From Pseudomonas yamanorum (GTDB lineage Bacteria; Pseudomonadota; Gammaproteobacteria; Pseudomonadales; Pseudomonadaceae), in assembly GCF_900105735.1 (NCBI RefSeq), contig NZ_LT629793.1, positions 6,138,001-6,202,000 of the forward strand: a DNA stretch of 64,000 bases. The letters are read 5' to 3'. The translations under genes were made by a program, and so were the position numbers. The first letter of the stretch is position 1. Each line of letters begins with the position of its first letter. Positions 18,032 to 26,845 of the stretch are shown piece after piece. The notes beneath the pieces were generated by a model that saw only the letters and a list, made by a program, of their open reading frames with translations, ran no database searches and was not told the origin of the DNA.

Positions 18032-19180
18032 ATGCTGCGTTCGGCCCTCGTGCAACCAGACGCTTTACCCGACGTGCAGCCCGCGCTGTTCCAGCAGGTG
18101 CTCGATGAGGTGCGTCAGCGCCGCGACGAGTTTGACGCAGGCTCCCACGTGCCACGGGACATGATCGAACGCTTCAAGCAGGTGGGCATCTACCGGGCGG
18201 CCACGCCGCGTTGTTTCGGCGGCGATGCCCTGGCCCCGGCCAAGTTCTTGCAGATGATCGAGCGCATATCCGAAGCCGATGGCTCCGCCGGTTGGGTCGC
18301 CAGCTTCGGCAGCGCCGGGGTGTATCTCGCGGCCTTACCCCAGGAAACCCTCACCGAACTGTATGCCGACAGCCCCGACCTGGTGTTTGCCGGTGGCCTG
18401 TTCCCGTTGCAACCGGCAGAAACCGTCGAGGGCGGCTGGCAGGTCACCGGCACCTGGAAGTTTGCCAGCGGCTGCAAAGGCGCCGACTTGCTGGGCGTGG
18501 GCATCGGCGCGGCGGGCGGCAAGCCACGCACTGCCGTGTTCAACCCCAGCCAGGTTGAAATCATCGAAAACTGGGACGTGGTCGGCCTCAAGGGCACCGG
18601 CAGCCATGACTTGCGCGTTACCGACCAATTCATCGACGAGCGCTGGACCTTCATCCGTGGCGGCGCTGCCACCATTGATGAGCCGCTGTTCCGTTACCCG
18701 TCGATTGCCTATGCCGCCCAGGTGCTGGCGGTGGTCAACCTGGGCCTGGCCCGTGCGGCCCTCGATGAAATCAGCGCCATGGCCAGCGGCAGCGGCATCA
18801 CCGGCGCACCGAAACTGGCGGACCGCGCCTACGTGCGCATCGAAATCGCCAAGGCCGAAGCCCGGCTGAGCGCCGCTCGGGGCTTTTTCTACGGCGCCAC
18901 CGAACAAGTGTGGAACTCGATCCTCGCCGGCAACCCGGTCACGGCCGAGCAAACCAGCCTGCTGCGCCTGACCGCCATTCACGTGTCCCAGGCCGGCGCC
19001 GCCGTGGTGCAGAGCGCCTACAGCCTGGCGGGCACCACCGCGATCTACCTGCGCCACCCGCTGCAACGCTACCTGCGCGACGCCATGGTGGTGACCCAGC
19101 ATGCCTTCCTCAGCGAAGGACTGTACGACGGCGCGGGCTCGGTGTTCCTCGGCGTTCCTCCATTTCCTGGCTACATCTGA
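18032..19180 (+). CDS. iacA: indole-3-acetate monooxygenase IacA (acyl-CoA-dehydrogenase-fold flavoprotein)
   Basis: This is a 382-residue flavin-dependent monooxygenase of the HsaA/DszC type within the acyl-CoA dehydrogenase fold. Visible motifs are the N-terminal helical domain (MIERFKQVGIYRAATPRCFGG), the beta-domain WQVTGTWKFASGCKGAD and GLKGTGSHDLRV, and the C-terminal LRHPLQRYLRDAMVVTQHA. IacA uses reduced flavin from IacG to hydroxylate the indole ring of IAA. ATG at 18032 follows CGGAGAAAGCCC. It is the first gene of the iac operon. Confidence 0.88.
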   Translation: MLRSALVQPDALPDVQPALFQQVLDEVRQRRDEFDAGSHVPRDMIERFKQVGIYRAATPRCFGGDALAPAKFLQMIERISEADGSAGWVASFGSAGVYLAALPQETLTELYADSPDLVFAGGLFPLQPAETVEGGWQVTGTWKFASGCKGADLLGVGIGAAGGKPRTAVFNPSQVEIIENWDVVGLKGTGSHDLRVTDQFIDERWTFIRGGAATIDEPLFRYPSIAYAAQVLAVVNLGLARAALDEISAMASGSGITGAPKLADRAYVRIEIAKAEARLSAARGFFYGATEQVWNSILAGNPVTAEQTSLLRLTAIHVSQAGAAVVQSAYSLAGTTAIYLRHPLQRYLRDAMVVTQHAFLSEGLYDGAGSVFLGVPPFPGYI

Positions 19181-19197
19181 CTTTCAAGGATCAACCC

Positions 19198-19569
19198 ATG
19201 TCCCAAGCCACTCAAGAACCGCTGCGCGTTGTGTTTTGCATCGGCATCACCCAGAACTTTTTCGACCTGCCTACCGGCGAAGGCCTGAGCGTGTGGAAAG
19301 GCTTCAGCCAGATGATGGGCGACCTCGGCGCCATGCCGGGCATCAATGTGCTGGGGGCGATGGATGACGATCGCTTGATGGTCGGCCCGTCGACCACCTC
19401 GCCGTGGACCGTCTACATCATGGCCGACGTTGACTGCCACCAGTCGGTGATCGACGCCTGCAACCTGTTCCGTACCACGCCGGTGGGTGAATACAGCCTG
19501 TGGCGCTACGCCAAGGTTGAAGCGCGGATTGGCCGTCCGCTGACCATTCCCGAAGCGGCCAGGGTGTGA
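19198..19569 (+). CDS. iacB: indole-3-acetate cluster protein IacB
   Basis: This is a 123-residue protein of unknown biochemical role found after iacA in IAA-degradation clusters. The opening VVFCIGITQNFFDLPTGE and the later SPWTVYIMADVDCHQSVIDACN suggest a ferredoxin-like (dimeric alpha/beta-barrel) fold. No catalytic motif is obvious. It lies 17 bp after iacA and 3 bp before the next gene. Confidence 0.8.
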   Translation: MSQATQEPLRVVFCIGITQNFFDLPTGEGLSVWKGFSQMMGDLGAMPGINVLGAMDDDRLMVGPSTTSPWTVYIMADVDCHQSVIDACNLFRTTPVGEYSLWRYAKVEARIGRPLTIPEAARV

Positions 19570-19572
19570 GCC

Positions 19573-20043
19573 ATGGACCTGTTGCAGCGTGTTGAAACCC
19601 TTGAAGGGGAGAGCCAGGTAAGGCGCTTGATGGCGCGCTACATGGACCTGTGCGACGTGCCCCGGGCGGCGATGAACGTCCGCGAGTTGGCCGGGTTGTT
19701 CACCGTGGATGCGGTCTGGGAAGGCATTGGCACAAGTGCCGCGCAGACCTTCGGCCAGCATCAGGGGCGCGACGCGTTGGCGGCGTTTGTCGGCAGCTAC
19801 CTGCCACCGTCGGATCACTTCGCGTTGAACCTGCATTACCTCACCAGTGAGTCGATTCAGGTGGACGGCAACACCGCTGCGGGGCAGTGGATCATGCAGC
19901 AGATTTCCACCTACGCCGACCAGCGCAGCGAGTTGTTCGGCACGCGGCTGACCATCGATTTTCGTCGCGTCGACGGCACCTGGCTGATCGCGCATTTCCG
20001 TACGCAGCGCCTGTTCAATAGCATGTTGGGGGTGAACCCATGA
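19573..20043 (+). CDS. iacI: SnoaL-like protein IacI
   Basis: This 156-residue protein has the cone-shaped SnoaL/NTF2-like fold pattern (ESQVRRLMARYMDLCD, then GLFTVDAVWEG, and a C-terminal GTWLIAHFRTQRLF). It matches IacI, a member of the indole-3-acetate set whose exact step is not settled. ATG at 19573 starts 3 bp after iacB; its end overlaps iacH by 4 bp (ATGA). Gene order here is A-B-I-H, earlier in the operon than in the P. putida 1290 order as I recall it. Confidence 0.78.
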   Translation: MDLLQRVETLEGESQVRRLMARYMDLCDVPRAAMNVRELAGLFTVDAVWEGIGTSAAQTFGQHQGRDALAAFVGSYLPPSDHFALNLHYLTSESIQVDGNTAAGQWIMQQISTYADQRSELFGTRLTIDFRRVDGTWLIAHFRTQRLFNSMLGVNP

Positions 20044-21167
20044 GTACCTTCGTCAGCGAATTTCTCTTGGGTGGCAGCGGAAAACGCGTAGCCATCAAGG
20101 ACTCCATCGACATCGCCGGGTATCCGACCCGCTCGGGCAGCCGTGCCTTTGATGATGCGTCGCCCGCGACCCGGCATGCAGACGTAGTGCGGTTGGTCCT
20201 CGACGCCGGCTGGCAGATCGTAGGCAAGACCAACCTGCATGAACTGGCATTTGGGGTCACCGGCATCAACGACTGGAGCGGTACGCCGATCAATCCCCAG
20301 GCGCCTGACCGGGTACCGGGCGGCTCCTCCAGCGGTTCGGCCGCGGCCGTTGCGGCGGGCCTGGCGGATATCGCCATTGGCACCGATACCGGCGGCTCGG
20401 TGCGAGTCCCGGCCGCGTGCTGCGGGGTTGCCGGTTTGAAGCCGACCTATGGCCGAGTCAGCCGCACTGGTGCGCAACCGGCGGTATCCAGCCTCGATTG
20501 CGTCGGTCCGTTTGCCGCGAACATGCAGGACCTGATCGCCGCGATGCAGGTGATTTGCCCGGGTTTCCAGCCACAGGCTGCGCCGTCCGGCAGCGTGCAG
20601 GTGGGCTTTCTGGATGTTGCCTGTGAGCCATGGCTGAAGGCGAGCCTGATGGCTGCCGTCGACGCGGCCGGCTGGCGTCAGCAGCGTCTGCATCTGGAGG
20701 ATTTCGATGCAGCGTTCGGTGCGGGCCTTACGGTGATTAACGTCGAAAACTGGGCAGCCTTCGGTCACCTCACCGGCAAGGGACTGATCGGTGCGGATGT
20801 CGAACAACGCTTGTTGGCTGCCAGCCGCACCAGCGCCGCTGATTTGGCCGAAGCCGAAGTCGTGCGCACCCGCTTCAGCCATCAGGTGGACGCCGCGCTC
20901 GAAGAATTCTCCGTGTTGCTGCTGCCGACGATGCCTGACCTGCCGCCGACCCTGGCCGAAGCCCGCAACGGCAGCCAGGCCGTGGCCCGCATGACGCCAT
21001 TGGTGCGGCCATTCAACCTCAGCGGCCACCCGGCGCTGACGGTGCCGGTGACCCTGGCCGACAGCGGGCTGAAGGTGGGGCTGCAGATTGTCGGCCGCAA
21101 GGGCCAGGACGAATGGGTGTGTGCCCTTGGCGCACAGCTGCAACAGAGCATCACGGCTCGCCAATAA
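20040..21167 (+). CDS. iacH: amidase-signature hydrolase IacH
   Basis: This 375-residue amidase-signature enzyme has the Ser-cisSer-Lys triad: Lys in RVAIKDSIDIAG, cis-Ser in VPGGSSSGSAAA and the nucleophile region GTDTGGSVRVPAACCG. It is shorter than many amidases but complete. IacH is not essential for the core IAA-to-catechol route in studied strains and may act on IAA amides or a side product. It overlaps iacI by 4 bp and precedes iacC by 24 bp. Confidence 0.83.
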   Translation: MSTFVSEFLLGGSGKRVAIKDSIDIAGYPTRSGSRAFDDASPATRHADVVRLVLDAGWQIVGKTNLHELAFGVTGINDWSGTPINPQAPDRVPGGSSSGSAAAVAAGLADIAIGTDTGGSVRVPAACCGVAGLKPTYGRVSRTGAQPAVSSLDCVGPFAANMQDLIAAMQVICPGFQPQAAPSGSVQVGFLDVACEPWLKASLMAAVDAAGWRQQRLHLEDFDAAFGAGLTVINVENWAAFGHLTGKGLIGADVEQRLLAASRTSAADLAEAEVVRTRFSHQVDAALEEFSVLLLPTMPDLPPTLAEARNGSQAVARMTPLVRPFNLSGHPALTVPVTLADSGLKVGLQIVGRKGQDEWVCALGAQLQQSITARQ

Positions 21168-21191
21168 GAACAACGCCTTGAGGAGGGCTCC

Positions 21192-22475
21192 ATGAGTACC
21201 CATGAATACCGGCTGATTGCCAAATCGAAAAGCCTCGACGAGTTGGTCAAGCACGATCGCGTCGACGTCTCGCTGTACAACGACCCGGCGCTGTTCGAGG
21301 CCGAACTGGAAAAGATCTTCTACCGCACCTGGGTCTGGGTCGCCCATGAAAGCGAAGTGCGCAACAGCGGCGACTTCAAGACCGCGACCATCGGCCGGCG
21401 CCCGGTGATCGTGGTGCGCGACAAGAAAGGCGCGATCAACGTGCTGGAAAACCGCTGCCGTCACCGTGGCGCCACGGTTTGCGAGAAGCACAAGGGCAAC
21501 GCCACCGGTTTCACCTGCCCGTATCACAGCTGGTCCTATGGTTTGGACGGCAAGCTGCGGGCGCTGCCTTACCCGGACGGCTACGAAGGCATTCTGGAAA
21601 AGTCCGAATTACCCCTGACCAGCCTGCGGGTCGACAGCTACGCGGGAATGGTATTCGCCAGCTACAACGACGACATTGAACCGTTGGCCGACTTCCTCGG
21701 TGGGGCCAAACACTGGATGGACCTGTTCATGAAACAGGGCGCCGGCTACCCGATCAAGACCCAAGGCGAACACAAGTTCAGCTTCAAGGGCAACTGGAAG
21801 ATCCAGCTGGAAAACACCACCGACGGCTACCACTTCCCGATCGTGCACAAGTCGTTCATGTCGTCGGTGGACGCCGAGACCTCGGAAATGCTCTCGTTCA
21901 TGACCGACGAGCAGGCCGTCACCCACTCCCTGGGCAATGGCCACAGCGTGATGGTGATGGTGCCCGAGCATGTCGACCTGGACCATGACGACGGTACCGA
22001 GCAGTTGCAGGAGCGTTTCGCCCACGTCACCGAAGAACTGTCGAAAACCATGGAGCCGGCCCAGGTGCGACGCATCGTGCGCTCGCTGCACGGCGCCGGG
22101 TTCAACCTCAACCTGTTTCCCAACGTCGCCATGTCGATGTCGTTCTTCCGGGTGCTGCGCCCGGTGTCGGTCACCGAGACCGAAATCCGCCACGTCGCCC
22201 TGGGCATGGAGGGCGGCCCGCAGGTTGCCAACCGCGAGCGCCTGCGCATCCACGAACACTTCCAGGGCCCGTTCGGCTTTGGCAGCCCCGACGACGCCGA
22301 GGCCTGGGACCGGGTGCAACGCGGCTCGTATGCCGGCGTGGATGCGCCGATCCTGGTCAACCGTGGCCTGAACCGCGAAGTGCTGGCCGACAACGGCGAC
22401 AAGGTATCCCACGCCACTGATGAAGGCGGCATGCGCGGGGCCTATGACATGTGGAAAAGGATGATGAGCCAATGA
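21192..22475 (+). CDS. iacC: Rieske aromatic dioxygenase large subunit IacC
   Basis: This is a 427-residue oxygenase alpha subunit. The Rieske centre is CRHRGATVC...CPYHSW (Cys-X-His, Cys-X2-His; residues about 89-112). The mononuclear iron site follows in TTDGYHFPIVHKSF, with the bridging Asp nearby. In studied strains IacCDF converts dioxindole-3-acetate toward catechol, the ring-level step. ATG at 21192 follows TTGAGGAGGGCTCC. It overlaps iacD by 4 bp. Confidence 0.88.
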   Translation: MSTHEYRLIAKSKSLDELVKHDRVDVSLYNDPALFEAELEKIFYRTWVWVAHESEVRNSGDFKTATIGRRPVIVVRDKKGAINVLENRCRHRGATVCEKHKGNATGFTCPYHSWSYGLDGKLRALPYPDGYEGILEKSELPLTSLRVDSYAGMVFASYNDDIEPLADFLGGAKHWMDLFMKQGAGYPIKTQGEHKFSFKGNWKIQLENTTDGYHFPIVHKSFMSSVDAETSEMLSFMTDEQAVTHSLGNGHSVMVMVPEHVDLDHDDGTEQLQERFAHVTEELSKTMEPAQVRRIVRSLHGAGFNLNLFPNVAMSMSFFRVLRPVSVTETEIRHVALGMEGGPQVANRERLRIHEHFQGPFGFGSPDDAEAWDRVQRGSYAGVDAPILVNRGLNREVLADNGDKVSHATDEGGMRGAYDMWKRMMSQ

Positions 22476-22963
22476 ACACCCTGACTGGTTTTACCGCACC
22501 GCTGGCCCAGGCCATCGAATTCATCTGGCGTGAAGCCGAACTGCTGGACCACAAGGACTACGTGCAATGGGCCGCGTTGTGGAGCGAGAGCGGGCGCTAC
22601 GTCGTGCCGATCGACCCGGACACTGACGATTTTGAAGCCAACCTCAACTACGCCTTTGATGATGCGCGCATGCGTGACTTGCGCATCGAACGGCTGACGG
22701 CGGGGTATTCACCGTCGGCGGTGGATGCGGCGAAAACCGTGCGCAGCGTTTCGCGATTCACCCTGGTGGAAGCAGCGGGAGAGGTGGTGGAAGTTAACTG
22801 CGCGCAGTTGCTGTATGCCTACAAGCGTGGGGTGCACACGCCGTTCGTGGCTGACCTGAATTACCGCATCCGCTTCAGCGCCGGGGTAGCGACCCTGGAG
22901 CGCAAGGTGGTGCGGCTGATCAATTCCACCGACAGCCTGAGTGCACTCGGCTTCCTGCTGTGA
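22472..22963 (+). CDS. iacD: ring-hydroxylating dioxygenase small subunit IacD
   Basis: This 163-residue beta subunit has the NTF2-like fold of the family (AIEFIWREAELLDHKDYVQWAALW at the start; YRIRFSAGVATLERKVVRL near the end). It stabilises the alpha3-beta3 oxygenase. ATG at 22472 (MNTLTGF) overlaps the iacC stop, so the two are translationally coupled. A REP pair follows before iacE. Confidence 0.88.
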   Translation: MNTLTGFTAPLAQAIEFIWREAELLDHKDYVQWAALWSESGRYVVPIDPDTDDFEANLNYAFDDARMRDLRIERLTAGYSPSAVDAAKTVRSVSRFTLVEAAGEVVEVNCAQLLYAYKRGVHTPFVADLNYRIRFSAGVATLERKVVRLINSTDSLSALGFLL

Positions 22964-22992
22964 ACCCGATCTGACCCACCACACAGAACCAA

Positions 22993-23081
22993 TGTGGGAG
23001 CTGGCTTGCCTGCGATAGCGGTGTGTGAGCCAGCACTTCAGGTACTGACCCACCGCTATCGCAGGCAAGCCAGCTCCCACA
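22993..23081. repeat. REP pair between iacD and iacE
   Basis: TGTGGGAGCTGGCTTGCC with its complement ending at 23081. It lies inside the iac operon between genes on the same strand, where it could weaken read-through or stabilise the upstream mRNA. Confidence 0.9.
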
Positions 23082-23101
23082 TTTGAAATGAGGACACCCT
23101 G

Positions 23102-23842
23102 ATGAACCGAATCGCCCTTGTAACCGGCGCCTCCCGCGGCCTTGGCGAATGCATCGCCCGGCGCCTGCACGCCGCAGGCTACCGCGTGGGCCTGGCGGAT
23201 GTGCACCTGGACGGCGTGCAGCGCCTGGCCTCTGAACTCGACAACCACGGCGAAACCGCCATCGCCCTCGAGCTGGATGTGCGCAACAAGGCGGATTTTA
23301 TCCGTGCCCGGGACCTGCTCGGCGAGCGTTGGGGTGGCACCGATATCCTGGTGAACAACGCCGGGGTGTCGAAAGTTGCGGCGCTGATGGACATCACACC
23401 CGAGGAATTCGATGAATCGATGGCGATCAACCTGCGGGGCACGTTCGTGGCCTGCCAGGTGTTTGGTGCGCATTTCGCCGAACGAGGGTTCGGGCGCATC
23501 GTCAATATCGCCTCCCTCGCCGGGCAAAACGGCGGCACTGCCACTGGCGCGCATTACGCGGCGGCCAAGGGCGGCGTGGCCACGCTGACCAAGGTCTTCG
23601 CCCGTGAACTGGCGCCCCGGGGCGTGACGGTCAACAGCATTTCGCCAGGCCCGCTTGATTTGCCGGTGGTGCACGAAACCGTGGCCCCGGAGCGCCTGGA
23701 GCAGATCCTCAAGATCATCCCCACGGGCACCCTCGGTGACCCGCGCACCATCGCCGACACCGTGCTGCTGTTGATCGCCGACCACGCCGCCTCGATCACG
23801 GGCGCGTGCTGGGACATCAATGGCGGGCTGTTCATGCGCTAG
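23102..23842 (+). CDS. iacE: short-chain dehydrogenase IacE
   Basis: This 246-residue classical SDR has the NAD(P) motif TGASRGLGECIA at the start, NNAG in DILVNNAGVS and the catalytic pair in GAHYAAAKGG (YxxxK), with Ser in NIASLAGQNGG. In the Iac pathway IacE acts on the 2-hydroxy/dioxindole intermediate. ATG at 23102 follows AATGAGGACACCCTG. iacF starts 100 bp later. Confidence 0.87.
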   Translation: MNRIALVTGASRGLGECIARRLHAAGYRVGLADVHLDGVQRLASELDNHGETAIALELDVRNKADFIRARDLLGERWGGTDILVNNAGVSKVAALMDITPEEFDESMAINLRGTFVACQVFGAHFAERGFGRIVNIASLAGQNGGTATGAHYAAAKGGVATLTKVFARELAPRGVTVNSISPGPLDLPVVHETVAPERLEQILKIIPTGTLGDPRTIADTVLLLIADHAASITGACWDINGGLFMR

Positions 23843-23942
23843 TCACCCCCGAAGAGAGTGGGCCTGCTGCGCAGTCCAGCGAGAGCAAGCTCCCTCGCCA
23901 CAGGATAGCGTTCAACCGAAACAACAGGATTCAGGTGCTGCA

Positions 23943-24893
23943 ATGATGAAGGTGAAGATCGAACGCATCGTCGATGAAGCGCTGGATATCCGTTCCTTTC
24001 GCCTCGTGCGCAGTGACGGCCAGCCTCTCGACAGTTATGAACCCGGGGCCCATGTGGACCTTACCGGGCCGACCGGCGTCACCCGCCAGTATTCGCTGTG
24101 CAGCCCGCCCCACGATGGCCGCGCGTACCTGGTGGCGGTGAAGAAAGAGGCGCAATCCCGTGGCGGCTCCCTGGCCCTGCATGAGCAGGTGCAGGAGGGC
24201 ATGGAGCTGGAGATGGGTGCGCCGCGCAACCTGTTCCGCCTCGACCCGGAGGCGCCGGCCCATGCGCTGTTTGCCGCTGGTATCGGGGTGACGCCGCTGT
24301 TGAGCATGGCCTATCGACTGGCCGACAGCGGCCAGCCGTGGCGCCTGCACTATTTTGCACGTTCGGCGCAGTACGCGGCGTTTACCCAGCTGTTGGCCGA
24401 TACGTTCGGTGAGCATGTGCAGTTTCACTACGGTGTCGAGCCGGGTGCGCTGGATGCAGCCTTGAGCACCTGCCTGGAGCAGGCGGGCGCGGCTGCCCAC
24501 GTCTACACCTGCGGCCCCGCACCGTTCATGCACAAGGTGGTGGAAGTCGCAGTCCGCAGCCGTCCCGAGGAGGCGATCCACCTGGAGCACTTCCAGGCCG
24601 ATCCGGCGGCGAACGCCGGGCCCAGTGGTGGTTTCGAGGTGGAGCTGGCCAGCTCCGGCGTGGTGCTGCAAGTACCGGCGAACTCCAGCCTGGTGGACGT
24701 GCTGCAGGCCCATGGTTGCGACATCGACACCGAGTGCCGCGAAGGCATCTGCGGCACCTGCATTGTCGAGGTGTTGGAAGGCGTGCCCGAGCACCGTGAC
24801 AATTGCCTGTCGACCAAGGAGAAGGCCGCCAACCGGCAGATTTGTGCGTGTGTTTCCCGGGCAGTTTCCGCTCGTCTGGTATTGGATATTTGA
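23943..24893 (+). CDS. iacF: ferredoxin-reductase component IacF (flavin, NAD and 2Fe-2S)
   Basis: This is a 316-residue phthalate-dioxygenase-reductase-like protein: flavin domain (TRQYSLCSPPHDGR), NAD domain (FAAGIGVTPLLSMAYR, then YTCGPAPFMHK) and C-terminal plant-type ferredoxin with CREGICGTC plus a distal Cys (DNCLS). It feeds electrons to IacCD. Two adjacent ATGs at 23943 and 23946 follow CAGGTGCTGC; either may be used. Confidence 0.88.
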   Translation: MMKVKIERIVDEALDIRSFRLVRSDGQPLDSYEPGAHVDLTGPTGVTRQYSLCSPPHDGRAYLVAVKKEAQSRGGSLALHEQVQEGMELEMGAPRNLFRLDPEAPAHALFAAGIGVTPLLSMAYRLADSGQPWRLHYFARSAQYAAFTQLLADTFGEHVQFHYGVEPGALDAALSTCLEQAGAAAHVYTCGPAPFMHKVVEVAVRSRPEEAIHLEHFQADPAANAGPSGGFEVELASSGVVLQVPANSSLVDVLQAHGCDIDTECREGICGTCIVEVLEGVPEHRDNCLSTKEKAANRQICACVSRAVSARLVLDI

Positions 24894-24953
24894 TCGGCGC
24901 TACCCGTAAGATTGCTTGGACCAAAAAAATAAAAAACGTGAGGCCTTGCGGTC

Positions 24954-25874
24954 ATGATGAGTTCAACGGTGCAACGTAATGAATCGTTCGAGCGTTGGTT
25001 ACAGCAGGTTAACCAGGCCTGTGGACGCTTCGATGCCCGGGCCCTGGGCGCTGGGTTTTATGGGGAGTTGAGCGAGTTTCGCAGCGGCGCGATCAAGCTC
25101 AGCGTGGTTGATATGGCCCAGGTGCATCTGTATCGCAGCAGCAAGGAAGTCAGTACCGGCAACGAGGGGCACTATTACGCGGTGTTCCAGTTGCAGGGCA
25201 GCGCGCAGCTGGAACAGGGCGACAACCGCGCGCAACTGGGCTGCGGTGACATCGCCCTGATCGACGCTTGCCGTCCCAGTGACATGACCTACCACGACAA
25301 CTCCCGGCAATTGTCGCTGATCCTGCCGCGCCAGGTGGTGGAGCGCGGTTCGCACTTCACTGCGGTCAACTGCGCGACCCGTATCTCGGCGCGCACGCCG
25401 TTGGCGCTGATGGCCAGCCAGATGGTGCTCGACACCCGCCAGCAAAACGACCTGGGCATGCAGGAAAGCGAAGCCGTGCTGGATGCATTGGTCAGCCTGT
25501 TGCTGCCGGGGATCAGCGCCCGGGACAACGGCGTGGATACCCAGGAACGGCAGTTTCGCAAGACTATCGCCTACATCGACGCGCACATCGGCGCTGAAGA
25601 ACTCTGCCCCGAGCTGATTGCCCGGGAAGTCGGGGTGTCGGTGCGCGGGCTGTACCGGATGTTTTCCAAGCGCGGGCTGGTGGTGGCGCAATACATCAAG
25701 CACCGACGCCTGGATTTCTGCGCCGAAACCCTGCGCCATTCGCCGGCGGAGCAGAAGCTGTCGGCACTCTGTTATGCCTGGGGCTTCTCCGATTCCAGCT
25801 ACTTCTCATCGGCGTTCAAGTTGCGCTTCGGCGTGTCACCGGGCGAGTACCGCAAGCGCTATAGCCATCATTGA
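24954..25874 (+). CDS. FeaR-like AraC-family regulator, second paralogue
   Basis: This 306-residue regulator has the same layout as the one at 11258-12172 (sensor domain with VFQLQGSAQLEQGDN and CGDIALIDACRPSDM; HTHs in REVGVSVRGLYRMFSKRG and CYAWGFSDSSYFSSAFKLRF). The two share long identical stretches, so one arose by duplication. It follows iacF by 60 bp on the same strand. Known iac clusters usually have a MarR, LysR or two-component regulator; a FeaR-type protein here links IAA use to aromatic amine sensing. Its target is inferred, not shown. Confidence 0.83.
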   Translation: MMSSTVQRNESFERWLQQVNQACGRFDARALGAGFYGELSEFRSGAIKLSVVDMAQVHLYRSSKEVSTGNEGHYYAVFQLQGSAQLEQGDNRAQLGCGDIALIDACRPSDMTYHDNSRQLSLILPRQVVERGSHFTAVNCATRISARTPLALMASQMVLDTRQQNDLGMQESEAVLDALVSLLLPGISARDNGVDTQERQFRKTIAYIDAHIGAEELCPELIAREVGVSVRGLYRMFSKRGLVVAQYIKHRRLDFCAETLRHSPAEQKLSALCYAWGFSDSSYFSSAFKLRFGVSPGEYRKRYSHH

Positions 25875-25908
25875 TGCGTGCCGCCCCCGGACCTGGAATG
25901 CATTTTCC

Positions 25909-26005
25909 TGTGGAGCCGGGCTTGCCTGCGATGCAGACCACTCGGTCTGACAGGTACACCGCAGCGATCCCATCGCAGCCTCGCCAAAGCTCGACAGCTC
26001 CCACA
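25909..26005. repeat. REP-like hybrid pair
   Basis: TGTGGAGCCGGGCTTGCCTGCGAT on the left is paired with a different right half (ATCGCAGCCTCGCCAAAGCTCGACAGCTCCCACA). The two halves are of different REP subtypes. It lies between convergent genes. Confidence 0.75.
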
Positions 26006-26020
26006 TTCAATCATCGCGCG

Positions 26021-26626
26021 CTACGGATACAACACCTCGCGGACCAGCATGGCGATGCTGGTCACGCCCATCTTTTCCTTGATCTTGGTGCGGTGCACGT
26101 CAACGGTCTTCACGCTGATGTTCAGCTCGCGGGCAATCACTTTGCTCGCCTTGCCGTCCACCACCAGCATCAACACTTCTCGCTCCCGGCTCGTCAGCAG
26201 CGCCAGCTTGCCTTGCAGGTGCTCGCGCTGTTCCTGGTCGGCCTGGGCCTGTACAGCGGTCTTCAGCGCGGCCTGGATGCGGTCGATCATCTGTTGCGGG
26301 TTGTAGGGCTTCTCGACGAAATCCAGCGCGCCGTTTTTCATTGCGGTGACCGACATCGGTATGTCGCCGTGGGCCGACACGAAGATGGTCGGCAAGGTAC
26401 TGCCGCGCCGGTTGAGGATCTCCTGCAACTGGAAGCCGCTGGTCTGCGGCATGCGCACATCCAGCACCAGGCAGGCGGGCTGTCGCGGGTCGTAGTGCTC
26501 AAGGAACTCTTCGGCCCCGGCGAAGCATTGGGCCTTTACGCTGACCGACTCCAGCAGCCAGGCCAGCGAGGTACGCAGGTCTTTGTCGTCATCAACGATG
26601 TAAACGATCGGTGTGCGAATTTCCAT
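26021..26626 (-). CDS. FixJ/LuxR-family response regulator
   Basis: This is a 201-residue two-domain regulator. The receiver has the acidic pocket VDDD, phospho-Asp in CLVLDVRMP and Lys in VEKPYNP. The LuxR-type HTH is LTSREREVLMLVVDGKASKVIARELNISV (residues about 136-165). No kinase is adjacent; the FixL-like kinase at 16696-17820 is the likely partner, making the two genes bracket iacA-F. It is divergent from iacG, across 219 bp in which I see no confident operator. Confidence 0.87.
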   Translation of the reverse strand: MEIRTPIVYIVDDDKDLRTSLAWLLESVSVKAQCFAGAEEFLEHYDPRQPACLVLDVRMPQTSGFQLQEILNRRGSTLPTIFVSAHGDIPMSVTAMKNGALDFVEKPYNPQQMIDRIQAALKTAVQAQADQEQREHLQGKLALLTSREREVLMLVVDGKASKVIARELNISVKTVDVHRTKIKEKMGVTSIAMLVREVLYP

Positions 26627-26845
26627 CAGGGACTGCCACGAGAATTTCTAATTATTGTTTTCGCACGCGGGCACGCTGCGGCGGACATTGGCTCATCTGT
26701 GGAGCCTTGCCAGCAGAATACCCAGTGTGAACGGCCCTGACGATAAAGAAACCACCTAGTCGGCATGGGGATCGTCTGAATGGTCGCGCTGCATGGGGCG
26801 TCTTAGTCTTGTGGCATCACCCACGGACCGTAAAGGGGCACCGAC

